Positions 54,777 to 63,007 of a stretch of 64,000 nucleotides of DNA are shown here, piece after piece (the first letter of the stretch is position 1; each line of letters starts with the position of its first letter). The notes under the pieces were generated by a model. It had not been told where the DNA came from, searched no databases, and worked only from the letters and a program-made list of their open reading frames with translations. The DNA is taken from positions 62,001-126,000 of the forward strand of contig NZ_CANMIR010000006.1 in the NCBI RefSeq assembly GCF_947498015.1. The letters are read 5' to 3'. The DNA comes from an uncultured Neptuniibacter sp. Lineage in GTDB: Bacteria; Pseudomonadota; Gammaproteobacteria; Pseudomonadales; Balneatricaceae. A program made the translations under genes and the position numbers.

Positions 54777-56060
54777 TCACTGTAACCAGCTATCCAGTTC
54801 CTGAATGTCTTCAGGATTAAGTGTTCCTAGTTGTTGTTTAAAAGCGATAAGGTTCTGTACAAAATTAAAACGTGCGTTGGCGTAGTCACGCTGTGCGGCA
54901 TACAGTTGCTGTTCTGCCTGCAAAACGTCCACAACATTTCGTGTGCCGACTTTGTAACCCTCTTCAGTCGCTTCTAATGCTGTCTGGCTGGATTTAATAC
55001 TCTGTTTGAGCGCCTGAACACTTAATGACCCGGTGCGTAGGTTACGTAACAGACTGCGTGTAGATTGAGTGATCTCACGTAGGGTATCTTCACGATTATA
55101 TTGGTTCTCTATGAGTCGCTGTTCCAGCTCGCGTGATTTTGAACTGACAGCACCGCCGGAAAAGATAGGGACCGAGAGTGAGAGTCCGATTGAGGAGGTA
55201 TCAGAGCTGTTATCACTGACTGCGGTGCCCTCATCATAATCGTAGTTTGCGGTGAGGCTGAGGGTAGGGTAGTGCCCCGCGTGACCCGCTTGTGCAGCCC
55301 GCCGGGCTGCTTCAGTACTGAGATCAGCCAGTTTAAGTGACAAGTTACCCTGCCAGGCTTTATCTACCCAGGGTTTGGCCTCAGCGGGTGAGGGTTCGGT
55401 TATTGGGTATTTATCTGAAAGCAAACTGATCGCGGTAAAGCTTTTTCCGGTTAAACGCTCCAATGCTTCATAACTATTGTCCAGTTCGCCTTCAGCAGTG
55501 ATGCGTGCAACCCGTGCATTATCATAAGTAGCCTGGGCTTCCTGTACGTCGGTATTGGCGATCAAGCCAACTTCATATTGTGCATTGACCTGATCCAAGC
55601 GCCGTTTGATCGCCCGCTCCTGCGCCTGAAAGGTTTCAAGTTCGCTGGTGGCCTGTAGAACCCCCAGATAGGATTCTACGGTTCTGCGAATCAGGCTCTG
55701 CTGTTCCAGATCAAATCTGACGGCGGCCTGTTGTGAAAGGGCTTTCCCCTGTTTGAATGAGAACCAGGCTGCAGCGTTGAAAACAGGCTGGCTTAAGGCC
55801 AGTGTATAGCCGTGGTTGTTGAAGTCGCCATTGTCGGTGTCAAAAGCAGTGGTATTCGCGTTCAGGTTCAGGTTGGGGAGCAGTGATGCCCGGCTCTGCG
55901 CTTCAATCTCTTGGCCTGCATTAAATGAGGCTTCAGCCGCTTTAAGCTGAGGATCATTTGCCAGAGCAAGCTTGTAAATCTCAGATAGTTCACCCGCCTG
56001 TGCGGTGCTACTTATAGCGAATGATAGAAAAGAAACCTGGAAAAGCTGTTTTGCATTCAT
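54777..56060 (-). CDS. TolC-family outer membrane channel
   Basis: A 427-residue outer membrane efflux protein. The ATG at 56060 has AAGGA 10 nt upstream and begins a typical signal peptide (ending STAQAG, near residue 22); the longer in-frame ORF start is rejected. TolC helical repeats begin IYKLALANDPQLKAAEA and the second half repeats this (LEATEEGYKVGTRNVVDVLQAEQQLY in part). It is last in the first pump operon and is probably used by both RND systems, as only one channel gene is present. Confidence 0.92.
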   Translation of the reverse strand: MNAKQLFQVSFLSFAISSTAQAGELSEIYKLALANDPQLKAAEASFNAGQEIEAQSRASLLPNLNLNANTTAFDTDNGDFNNHGYTLALSQPVFNAAAWFSFKQGKALSQQAAVRFDLEQQSLIRRTVESYLGVLQATSELETFQAQERAIKRRLDQVNAQYEVGLIANTDVQEAQATYDNARVARITAEGELDNSYEALERLTGKSFTAISLLSDKYPITEPSPAEAKPWVDKAWQGNLSLKLADLSTEAARRAAQAGHAGHYPTLSLTANYDYDEGTAVSDNSSDTSSIGLSLSVPIFSGGAVSSKSRELEQRLIENQYNREDTLREITQSTRSLLRNLRTGSLSVQALKQSIKSSQTALEATEEGYKVGTRNVVDVLQAEQQLYAAQRDYANARFNFVQNLIAFKQQLGTLNPEDIQELDSWLQ

Positions 56061-56073
56061 GAATTGAGCATCC

Positions 56074-59000
56074 TTAAACCTGTTCAGGTTGAACTTCCTT
56101 GAAAGTTCTTTTACCCAAGTAACTATAGACGGTTGGTATGACAACGAGGGTCAAAAATGTTCCGAATGTCATACCGCCAACAATGACCCAGCCGATCTGC
56201 TGGCGAGATTCAGCGCCAGCACCGAAAGCGATCGCCAAGGGGAGTGCACCCAGTACGGTTGCACCTGTTGTCATCAGGATTGGTCGAAGACGCAGGGAGG
56301 CCGCCTCGATAATTGCTGATCTCAGATCTCTGCCCTGATCCTGCAGCTGGTTGGCAAACTCGACGATCAGAATACCATGCTTGGTCACCAGCCCTACCAA
56401 CGTGATTAAACCTATCTGACTGTACACACTCAGGCTTCCCCCGCTGTAATTGAGCGCAAACAGGGCTCCGAAGATCGCGGGAGGCACAGAGAGCATAATA
56501 ATCAGTGGATTCTTGAAGCTTTCGAATTGGGCCGCCAGCACGAGAAACACAACAATCAGAGCCAGTGCAAAGGTAACCTGCATGCTACTGCTGGAGGTTT
56601 TAAACTCCCGCGATGGGCCCGAGTAGTCATAAGTAGCTTGCGGTGCGATCTCCTGCAGACTCTGTTCAAGATAGGTGAGGGCTTCACCCAAGCTGTAGTC
56701 CGGCGCAAGTTGAGTCTGAATCTTAACCGCTTTTACCTTATCGAAATGGTTGAGTTCACGAGGTGCGACTGATTCTTTGATCTCGACCAGGTTCGATAGC
56801 TGGACCATATTACCCTGCTGTGAACGGATATAGAGGTCCGTCAGGTCGCTGGGATCGCGGCGCTGCTGGTCATCAACTTTAACGATCACCTCGTACTGCT
56901 CACCATCACGCTTAAAACGGGTAACCTCTCTGCCCGCCATATAGGTTTCAAGAGTGCGGCCAAGCAACGCGACATCAACAGACATCTCTGAGAGTTTGTC
57001 GCGTTTGACGTCAATCTGTAGCTCCGGTTTATTCAGCTTGAGGTCGGAATCTGGTTGTGCAAAGCCCTTATTGGCATGGATCTTCTGCATCAACTGATCT
57101 GTGACCTGTTTCAGATCTTCATAGGAGCCGTTAGTTTTAACAATAAACTCAACCGGGCGGGAGATGAAACTCTGGCCTAACGAGGGCAAGTTGAGGGAGA
57201 AACTCATGATGCCGGGAATGCCCCCGTAGAGTTTGGGAGTCTGCTCGGCCGATATCGCTTGCTGTTTGCGATCTCGCTCCTCCCATCTATCGAGTCCCTG
57301 GAATACCATCGCATTGGTTTCAGATGGAAAGCCGACTACTGCAAAATAGCGATCGGTTTCTGGAGTTTGACTGATTGTCGCTTCGATCTGGCGGGTATAG
57401 CGGTCAATGTAGTCCACTGACGAACCGTCGGGCGCCAAGGCAAAGTTTAAAATAGTGCCCCTGTCTTCGTAGGGTGCTAGCTCTTGAGGAAGCTGGGTGT
57501 AGAAGTATGCGGCCCCACCAAAACTGAACAGCATAATAATCAGTGTCAGAACGCGGGAACTGAGTAACTTGTTGAGAAGGTTTTGATACCCTTGGGTGAT
57601 GTTCTGAAGAAACCCTTCAATTAAGTTAAAGATCGCACTGTGGCGTGTCTCATGTTTTAGGAGTCGGGAAGACATCATCGGTGATAGGGTCAACGCAACA
57701 AAGGTGGAGACGACCACAGCACCAGCCAGCGTAAGAGCAAACTCAGTGAAAAGTTTTCCGGTTCGGCCTTCAGAAAACGCCACCGGTGCAAAAACTGCGA
57801 CGAGAACAATGGTGGTTGCGAGTACAGCAAAGCCGATCTCTTTTGCACCTTTGAATGCAGCCTGGATAGGGGAGAGCCCCTCTTCAACATGGCGGTAGAT
57901 ATTTTCCAGCATCACAATAGCATCATCGACCACCAGTCCTATGGCGAGCACCAGAGCGAGCAGGGTTAACGTATTGATGCTGAAATCCATCCAGTACATC
58001 ATCGCAAATGCACCCACCAACGATAGGGGAATCGTGACCACAGGTATCAGGGTCGCGCGGATGTTTCGGAGGAAGAAAAACAGAACCAGAACGACCAGAA
58101 TGCCTGCCTGGATCAGTGTTTGATATACAGACTTAATGGATTCAGCGATAAAAATAGAGGAGTCGTAAGCGACCTCAACCTTCATTCCCTCAGGAAGGGT
58201 TGGGGAGATTTTATCAAGCGTCGCTTTAATGCCCGAGGATACATCGAGCGGGTTGGCGGTTGATTGCTTAACCACGCCGAGAGCGACAGCGCTTTCACCT
58301 TTATATCGGGTTAGTTTACGGACATTTTCCGGTGCGATCTCAACACGAGCGACATCCTGAATTCTAACCGGGTAGCCGTCATCATTACGAATAATCAGCT
58401 GCTTAAATGCGTCGATATCATTGACATCAGTTCGGGTCAGCAGGGTAAATTCACGCTCTTTACTTTCGATGCGTCCTGCCGGTATCTCAACATTCTGGGT
58501 TTTGAGGGTGTCTTCGATATCTTTAGGTATCACCTTGTACGCAGCCATTCGCGCAGGATCAAGCCAGATACGCATCGAATACTTGCGCTCACCAAAGATC
58601 AATACATTGGCAACACCAGAAACCGTCTGTAACTGATCCTTAACCTGTTGGTCGGCGACCTCGGTGACCTCCATAATATTATGGCGATCAGAATTAAAAG
58701 CGAGCCAGATAATCGGTTGCGCGTCAGCTTCGGTTTTAGCTACAACCGGTGGGTCAACATCGTCGGGGAGTTGCCCGATGACACGGCTGACACGGTCACG
58801 TACATCGGCTGCTGCGGAATCTGGGTCACGGTCGATTTTGAAGGTGATACTGATCTGTGATTTTTCGGTCCGGCTGATCGAATTCATAAAATCGATCCCT
58901 TCGATACCGGAAAGCGAATCTTCAATGATCTGAGTAACCTGCGTTTCAATAATTGATGCGCTGGCTCCGGGGTAGGTCGTTTCCACCGTGACTACTGGCA

Positions 59001-59124
59001 GATCGATCTTTGGGTATTCGCGTACCGTCAGGCGATCATAGGCAAGCAGGCCAATCAGTAAGACCAGAATGCTCATCACAGTCGCCAGCACCGGACGTTT
59101 GATGCTGATGTCGGACAATATCAT
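56074..59124 (-). CDS. RND-family efflux permease, HAE-1 type
   Basis: A 1016-residue permease. LAIGLVVDDAIVMLENIYRHV has the TM4 Asp pair, GLVTKHGILIVEFANQLQDQG the TM10 Lys region, and FFFLRNIRATLIPVVTIPLSLVG the TM helix before TM4. It is more divergent from AcrB than the pump at 50474; it begins DISIKRPVLATVMSI, as in the MexF/MdtB-related shorter group. It has 2 nt before its adaptor upstream and 13 nt to tolC downstream. Substrate unknown. Confidence 0.92.
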   Translation of the reverse strand: MILSDISIKRPVLATVMSILVLLIGLLAYDRLTVREYPKIDLPVVTVETTYPGASASIIETQVTQIIEDSLSGIEGIDFMNSISRTEKSQISITFKIDRDPDSAAADVRDRVSRVIGQLPDDVDPPVVAKTEADAQPIIWLAFNSDRHNIMEVTEVADQQVKDQLQTVSGVANVLIFGERKYSMRIWLDPARMAAYKVIPKDIEDTLKTQNVEIPAGRIESKEREFTLLTRTDVNDIDAFKQLIIRNDDGYPVRIQDVARVEIAPENVRKLTRYKGESAVALGVVKQSTANPLDVSSGIKATLDKISPTLPEGMKVEVAYDSSIFIAESIKSVYQTLIQAGILVVLVLFFFLRNIRATLIPVVTIPLSLVGAFAMMYWMDFSINTLTLLALVLAIGLVVDDAIVMLENIYRHVEEGLSPIQAAFKGAKEIGFAVLATTIVLVAVFAPVAFSEGRTGKLFTEFALTLAGAVVVSTFVALTLSPMMSSRLLKHETRHSAIFNLIEGFLQNITQGYQNLLNKLLSSRVLTLIIMLFSFGGAAYFYTQLPQELAPYEDRGTILNFALAPDGSSVDYIDRYTRQIEATISQTPETDRYFAVVGFPSETNAMVFQGLDRWEERDRKQQAISAEQTPKLYGGIPGIMSFSLNLPSLGQSFISRPVEFIVKTNGSYEDLKQVTDQLMQKIHANKGFAQPDSDLKLNKPELQIDVKRDKLSEMSVDVALLGRTLETYMAGREVTRFKRDGEQYEVIVKVDDQQRRDPSDLTDLYIRSQQGNMVQLSNLVEIKESVAPRELNHFDKVKAVKIQTQLAPDYSLGEALTYLEQSLQEIAPQATYDYSGPSREFKTSSSSMQVTFALALIVVFLVLAAQFESFKNPLIIMLSVPPAIFGALFALNYSGGSLSVYSQIGLITLVGLVTKHGILIVEFANQLQDQGRDLRSAIIEAASLRLRPILMTTGATVLGALPLAIAFGAGAESRQQIGWVIVGGMTFGTFLTLVVIPTVYSYLGKRTFKEVQPEQV

Positions 59125-59126
59125 GA

Positions 59127-60188
59127 TTAGCCTCCCTGCTGATCAGACGGGGGGGGAGTCGATTGACTGCCATCAACATAGATGGGGGTTACAGGCATGC
59201 CGGGGAACAGTTTGATCTGGCCCGCTGTGATCAGGATCTCTCCCTGCGTTAATCCTTCAATGATCTGAACCACTCCGGGTCTGCGTTGGCCCAGGGTAAC
59301 AGGGGACATAGCAACCTTACCCTCGACAACGGTCATTACAAAAAACATACCGTCTTTCGGAATGATAGCCTGCTCCGGGATGACAACACTGGTTTGCTGA
59401 TCCACAAGAATATCGACCTGTGCAAAGAGCCCGGGACGTAGCTGGCCGTCATTATTTGGAATCCCTGCTCGGATCTCAATGTTATGAGCGTTTGTATCTG
59501 AACCGGGAGCCACTGCGATGATCTTCCCCATAATCGGTTCCCCTGGGAGTGCATCGACTTTGATGGCAAGCTCACGTCCAGGTTTTAGTTCAGAGAGATA
59601 GATCTCGGGTACCCGGAAATCGACCTTCAGTTGGCTGTAATCCGTGAGTTCAACGAGATTTGCACCCTGATTGACATAATCTCCCGGACTGACCAGGCGA
59701 AGTCCTGTGAAACCGGAGAAGGGGGCTTTAATCGTCATCTTATCGAGATGAGCCTGAGCCAGGGCTTCACGGGCCTGATCAACACGTAGTTGTGCCAGTG
59801 TGCTGTCTCGTTCCTGAGCAGAGCCCACACGTTTTTTTAATAGACTCCGAGCTCGATCGTAATCTGTTTGACTAAGTTTTACGCGTGCCTGAGCTTCTTT
59901 AAGTTCAGCTGTATAGATCGAACGATCCAGGGAGAAGAGTGCCTTTCCCGCGGTGACAAATTCACCCTCCTGGAAATGAATTTTTTCAATCCGGCCAGCC
60001 TGTTCTGGGCGCAGAATAATAGATTCATTCGCCCGCAGATTACCGACAGCTGAGATCTTTTTATCGAGCTGCTGAGTTTTGACCGTAATAACCTCAGCCG
60101 GGAGCCCTTGTGCGTGCGCAGAAAGTGTCCATAGCGATGATGTTAGCAGCAGTATTGCTGCTAGGTATCCATTTTTTACCGTTCGCAT
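59127..60188 (-). CDS. RND periplasmic adaptor (membrane fusion protein)
   Basis: A 353-residue adaptor with a signal peptide (cleavage near SAHAQG, residue 27), a lipoyl domain (ESIILRPEQAGRIEKIHFQEGEF region), a helical hairpin (about 85-150) and a beta barrel. The C-terminal tail is Ser/Pro/Gln-rich (STPPPSDQQGG). It is the first gene of the adaptor-permease-tolC operon and lies 184 nt downstream of a LysR gene on the same strand. Confidence 0.91.
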   Translation of the reverse strand: MRTVKNGYLAAILLLTSSLWTLSAHAQGLPAEVITVKTQQLDKKISAVGNLRANESIILRPEQAGRIEKIHFQEGEFVTAGKALFSLDRSIYTAELKEAQARVKLSQTDYDRARSLLKKRVGSAQERDSTLAQLRVDQAREALAQAHLDKMTIKAPFSGFTGLRLVSPGDYVNQGANLVELTDYSQLKVDFRVPEIYLSELKPGRELAIKVDALPGEPIMGKIIAVAPGSDTNAHNIEIRAGIPNNDGQLRPGLFAQVDILVDQQTSVVIPEQAIIPKDGMFFVMTVVEGKVAMSPVTLGQRRPGVVQIIEGLTQGEILITAGQIKLFPGMPVTPIYVDGSQSTPPPSDQQGG

Positions 60189-60372
60189 TTCTTGATCTCA
60201 GGATATGTTATTTAAGGACGCTATTGTAAACCTGTGGGTTTTACGAACAACGCTCTATTATGTAAAGATTTGCAACAATCTGTTCTGCTGGTTGATGATA
60301 GTTGCACTTTATTGAGTTTAAAGGGAACTCTCCAGCTGTTGGAGTTGACCCATCGCGCCAGAGAGGGATGAG

Positions 60373-61296
60373 TTACCCTGTGCTGGATTCCCCTCCATTC
60401 AGGTTACGCTGTTCTGTCTGCATCTCTTCCAGAATCCATTCCCGGAATGCCTGCATACTCTCAGTCAGGGCTCTGCCTTTCTGGTAGACCAGATAGAACG
60501 ATTTGTGTGTGTCTAATGAGATATCCAGTGGGCAGATCAACTGACCATACTCCAATTCCCGTTCTGCCAGACCTCGGTCAGCCAGTGCTATACCCAGGCC
60601 CTCCATAGCAGCGCCCAATGCCAGAGATGTGCTGGAAAATGTCATGTTATGTGCTTGATCTGTACGTTTAACACCATTTTGTCTGAGTAGTGATTGCCAC
60701 TCTTTATCACGTTTGGATACATGGATTAGCGTGTGCTTGAGCAGATCTTCGGCGGATTGAACAGCACTCTTACCCTCCAGTAGCTTTGGGCTGCAAACAG
60801 GTACTGAATGAACATTTCGTAGTAGATGGCAGTGCATATCAGGCCAGTTACCATCTCCATAGAAAACGGCCATATCCATATCGCTGTAGCGGAAGTCAAT
60901 CTGCTTCATGGAGGCGGTCAGTCGTAACTCTACATCAGGGTTACGGCTCTGGAAGTGATTGATCCGAGGAACCAGCCAACGTGTGAGGAATGCGGGTGCG
61001 ACACTGAGATTTACAACGCCAGTGTTGGGGGTTGTCATCAGTTTGCGAGTGGCTTCATCGATCTCATCTAACGCAGACTGGACTGATACCAGATAACGCT
61101 CGCCTGCAGAAGTCAGTTCAACTCTGCGCTTAATGCGTTCAAACAGGGTCATTCCGAGGAACTCTTCGAGCCCTTTGATCTGGTGACTGACTGCCGAAGG
61201 TGTGACGAAAAGCTCTTCCGCGGCTTTATTAAAACTTCCATGCCGTGCAGCGGCTTCAAAGCTTCGCAGCGAGTTCAGGGGGGGGAGCTTTCTGAT
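60373..61296 (-). CDS. LysR-family regulator with probable AUC start
   Basis: A 307-residue LysR-type regulator of the GcvA-like subgroup. The winged helix spans codons 7-65 (LRSFEAAARHGSFNKAAEEL, then VTPSAVSHQIKGLEEFLG); the effector domain follows (TGVVNLSVAPAFLTRWLVPRI). A conventional ATG is available only at codon 49, in the middle of the DNA-binding helix. The open frame runs upstream to a TAA near 61311 with no ATG, GTG or TTG. An AAGGAG site at 61305-61310 is 8 nt before an ATC (61294-61296), exactly where homologues have methionine (M-R-K-L-P-P-L). It could regulate the downstream RND operon. Confidence 0.85.
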   Translation of the reverse strand: MRKLPPLNSLRSFEAAARHGSFNKAAEELFVTPSAVSHQIKGLEEFLGMTLFERIKRRVELTSAGERYLVSVQSALDEIDEATRKLMTTPNTGVVNLSVAPAFLTRWLVPRINHFQSRNPDVELRLTASMKQIDFRYSDMDMAVFYGDGNWPDMHCHLLRNVHSVPVCSPKLLEGKSAVQSAEDLLKHTLIHVSKRDKEWQSLLRQNGVKRTDQAHNMTFSSTSLALGAAMEGLGIALADRGLAERELEYGQLICPLDISLDTHKSFYLVYQKGRALTESMQAFREWILEEMQTEQRNLNGGESSTG

Positions 61297-61304
61297 AGCC
61301 CGGA

Positions 61305-61310
61305 CTCCTT
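61305..61310 (-). promoter_or_regulatory. Ribosome binding site deciding the LysR start
   Basis: AAGGAG on the minus strand, 8 nt from the ATC at 61294-61296. It is a full-strength Shine-Dalgarno sequence with no canonical start codon downstream, which supports either AUC initiation or a base change at the start codon. Confidence 0.7.
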
Positions 61311-61530
61311 ATGATTAGAAAAATTCACCTAACGAGTGAGAAACTGTCGTTTGAGTATATTGTGTTTAGACTTTAGTATACGCCATATCGTTAATCAACA
61401 TTTGATTCAACTTCGTGTAATTACAGATAGTTAAGAGACTTTTTCTGTGATTGATCTTAATGAATCAAATTGTTCGAGTAGCGGGGCTTCATTTTTGTTT
61501 TTAGTTTTGTTGATTTAATTTGGTGTATAT

Positions 61531-61725
61531 ATGCAGGTAGAACAGGAAATTTCAGTACGTCTTAAACCATCAGGCGAAGTAGATACTGCTTACTACATTG
61601 CGCAAGCTAAGCAGCAGCGCGGCGAAGTTGTAGCAGCTAGTCTTAAAACCCTGTCTAAGGTGTTGAAGCGTCTGTTAAGTAGTTCCCGTTCAGACCGTCA
61701 GAGGGCGCCTGCATACACTTGTTAA
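61531..61725 (+). CDS. Small basic protein of unknown function
   Basis: A 64-residue protein with an N-terminal acidic, beta-like half (VEQEISVRLKPSGEVDTAYY) and a helical basic second half (LKTLSKVLKRLLSS, RSDRQRAP). The DxxYYIxxAKxxRGE pattern loosely recalls the short RSP_7527-type proteins, but I would not assign it. No strong Shine-Dalgarno is visible; a good terminator follows at 61754-61778, which supports a real transcript. It is divergent from the LysR gene. Confidence 0.6.
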   Translation: MQVEQEISVRLKPSGEVDTAYYIAQAKQQRGEVVAASLKTLSKVLKRLLSSSRSDRQRAPAYTC

Positions 61726-61753
61726 ACCTCTATTTAGTAACATCCTGTTTTTT

Positions 61754-61778
61754 GCCCGCTTTTATAGCGGGCTTTTTT
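61754..61778 (+). terminator. Terminator after the 64-residue ORF
   Basis: GCCCGC and GCGGGC form a 6-bp perfect stem around TTTTATA, followed by six T residues. Confidence 0.85.
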
Positions 61779-61806
61779 ATGCCTGTCTTAAAGTCGCAGC
61801 ACGGCC

Positions 61807-62259
61807 TCATCTTTTTTTGATATAGAGTGTTTTCTTAACCGTGGCGATCAGATTTTTCTGGTCGTCATAAACAGGAATCACAAACGTGGGAAGGTACTTC
61901 TTGCCTGATGCGGTTTTATCGATGACCTCTTTGACCTGTGCTTTATCGAGGGTGATTTTGGCCGTGATTCTCTTATCTGTTGCTTTTATAAAGTTGATCT
62001 CAGCGGCTTTGTCCCAAATCCAGTAGCCCTTACCCAGTCTCTGCATCAGTAAAAGCATCAGGTGAGGATCTGTCATTGAATAGATGCTGCCACCAAAGTG
62101 TGTCCCAACAGCATTTTTGTTGTACCAGCGTACCTGCATAGCCACATCGATCTCTGACCAGTCACGGCTAATATGGCTGATATGGATACCCGCGCCGAGG
62201 TAGGGCGGGTAGATATTCAAAATAAATTTCAAAAAGCGGGGCGAAAGTTTCATCGTCAT
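61807..62259 (-). CDS. DUF4442 hotdog-fold thioesterase-like protein
   Basis: A 150-residue protein of the DUF4442 family: PPYLGAGIHISHISRDWSEIDV, NKNAVGTHFGGSIYSMTDP and EINFIKATDKRITAKI match the hotdog thioesterase pattern (a PaaI-like GTHFGG motif). Acyl-CoA hydrolysis is a family-based inference. It stands alone, convergent with the small ORF at 61531. Confidence 0.85.
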   Translation of the reverse strand: MTMKLSPRFLKFILNIYPPYLGAGIHISHISRDWSEIDVAMQVRWYNKNAVGTHFGGSIYSMTDPHLMLLLMQRLGKGYWIWDKAAEINFIKATDKRITAKITLDKAQVKEVIDKTASGKKYLPTFVIPVYDDQKNLIATVKKTLYIKKR

Positions 62260-62374
62260 TGCACAGACTGTTGCTCATCTTAAGATCATGACCGGACCTG
62301 AAGAGTAAGTCATTGACAGATCTGTGCGGATTAATAACGAAAAAGCTCAGAGAGCCAGGCTCTCTGGGTGCAAT

Positions 62375-62881
62375 TCATCGGGTGCGGAATTGAAGAATAA
62401 AGAGGGTTAGTGCGGTGAGGGAAAGTAGCAAGGAAAAAGCGATCAACCCTTCAGCCATCGTTATCTTGAGCAGGAGCTCAGGGGTATAGCCACAAGGCTC
62501 CCAGGGTTCGAACATATGAGGGATCCACTTATCCAGTGCAAACCATTCAGGCAGGCCGCTATCCATGCTGCAGCTGTCAATAATCCAGCCTCTTTCTACC
62601 GCTAGTGTCTGATATGAGCGTTCACTCAGACCAAGGCTACTGAGAAATACCAGTAAGTGACTCACGCGCCCCATCCCTTGGTGTTTTCTTGTTAATAGGC
62701 CGAGTGTGGCTACTAATACCAGAAACATCACCCAGATACGCACATGAATGCAGAGTACACAGGGGCCGTAGTCCAAACCATATTGATAGAAGAGGGCAAT
62801 TCCTTCCATTAATAGACCAATAATTATCAGGCTCAGCCAATACCAGATTGACCGGCTGAAGCAACTGAATTTATCCAGCAT
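62375..62881 (-). CDS. dsbB: Disulfide bond formation protein B
   Basis: A 168-residue inner-membrane protein with four transmembrane helices that reoxidises DsbA and passes electrons to quinone. The first Cys pair is CVLC (residues 41 and 44) and the second is C104 and C130 (IDSCSMDSGLP ... WEPCGY). These four cysteines are the complete DsbB redox set. No dsbA is adjacent. A cytosolic FrnE-like protein elsewhere in the window is not its partner. Confidence 0.95.
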   Translation of the reverse strand: MLDKFSCFSRSIWYWLSLIIIGLLMEGIALFYQYGLDYGPCVLCIHVRIWVMFLVLVATLGLLTRKHQGMGRVSHLLVFLSSLGLSERSYQTLAVERGWIIDSCSMDSGLPEWFALDKWIPHMFEPWEPCGYTPELLLKITMAEGLIAFSLLLSLTALTLFILQFRTR

Positions 62882-62960
62882 CTTATTTTCTCTCCTGATG
62901 TGGTTTGGAATGTCTGATTAGAGGCAGTCCAGATGGTTCCGCAGGGATATTGTTTAAAGC

Positions 62961-62989
62961 AAAAAAAACCGAGTACTAAGACTCGGTTT
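62961..62989 (-). terminator. Terminator of the aspartate aminotransferase gene
   Basis: AAACCGAGT and ACTCGGTTT form a 9-bp stem around 6 nt, followed by a T-run on the minus strand (A residues at 62961-62968). Confidence 0.9.
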
Positions 62990-63007
62990 ATCTATCCATG
63001 CTGGAAC

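Noticed and set aside
56061..56144. N-terminal extension of the tolC-like ORF
   Set aside because: The true signal peptide begins at the ATG at 56060 with AAGGA upstream; the extension overlaps the end of the RND gene and is not hydrophobic.
61278..61285. Run of eight G residues inside the LysR gene as a frameshift
   Set aside because: The frame reads through the run into a complete, family-like N terminus, and no ATG, GTG or TTG occurs upstream in any of the three frames, so a frameshift there would not supply a start.
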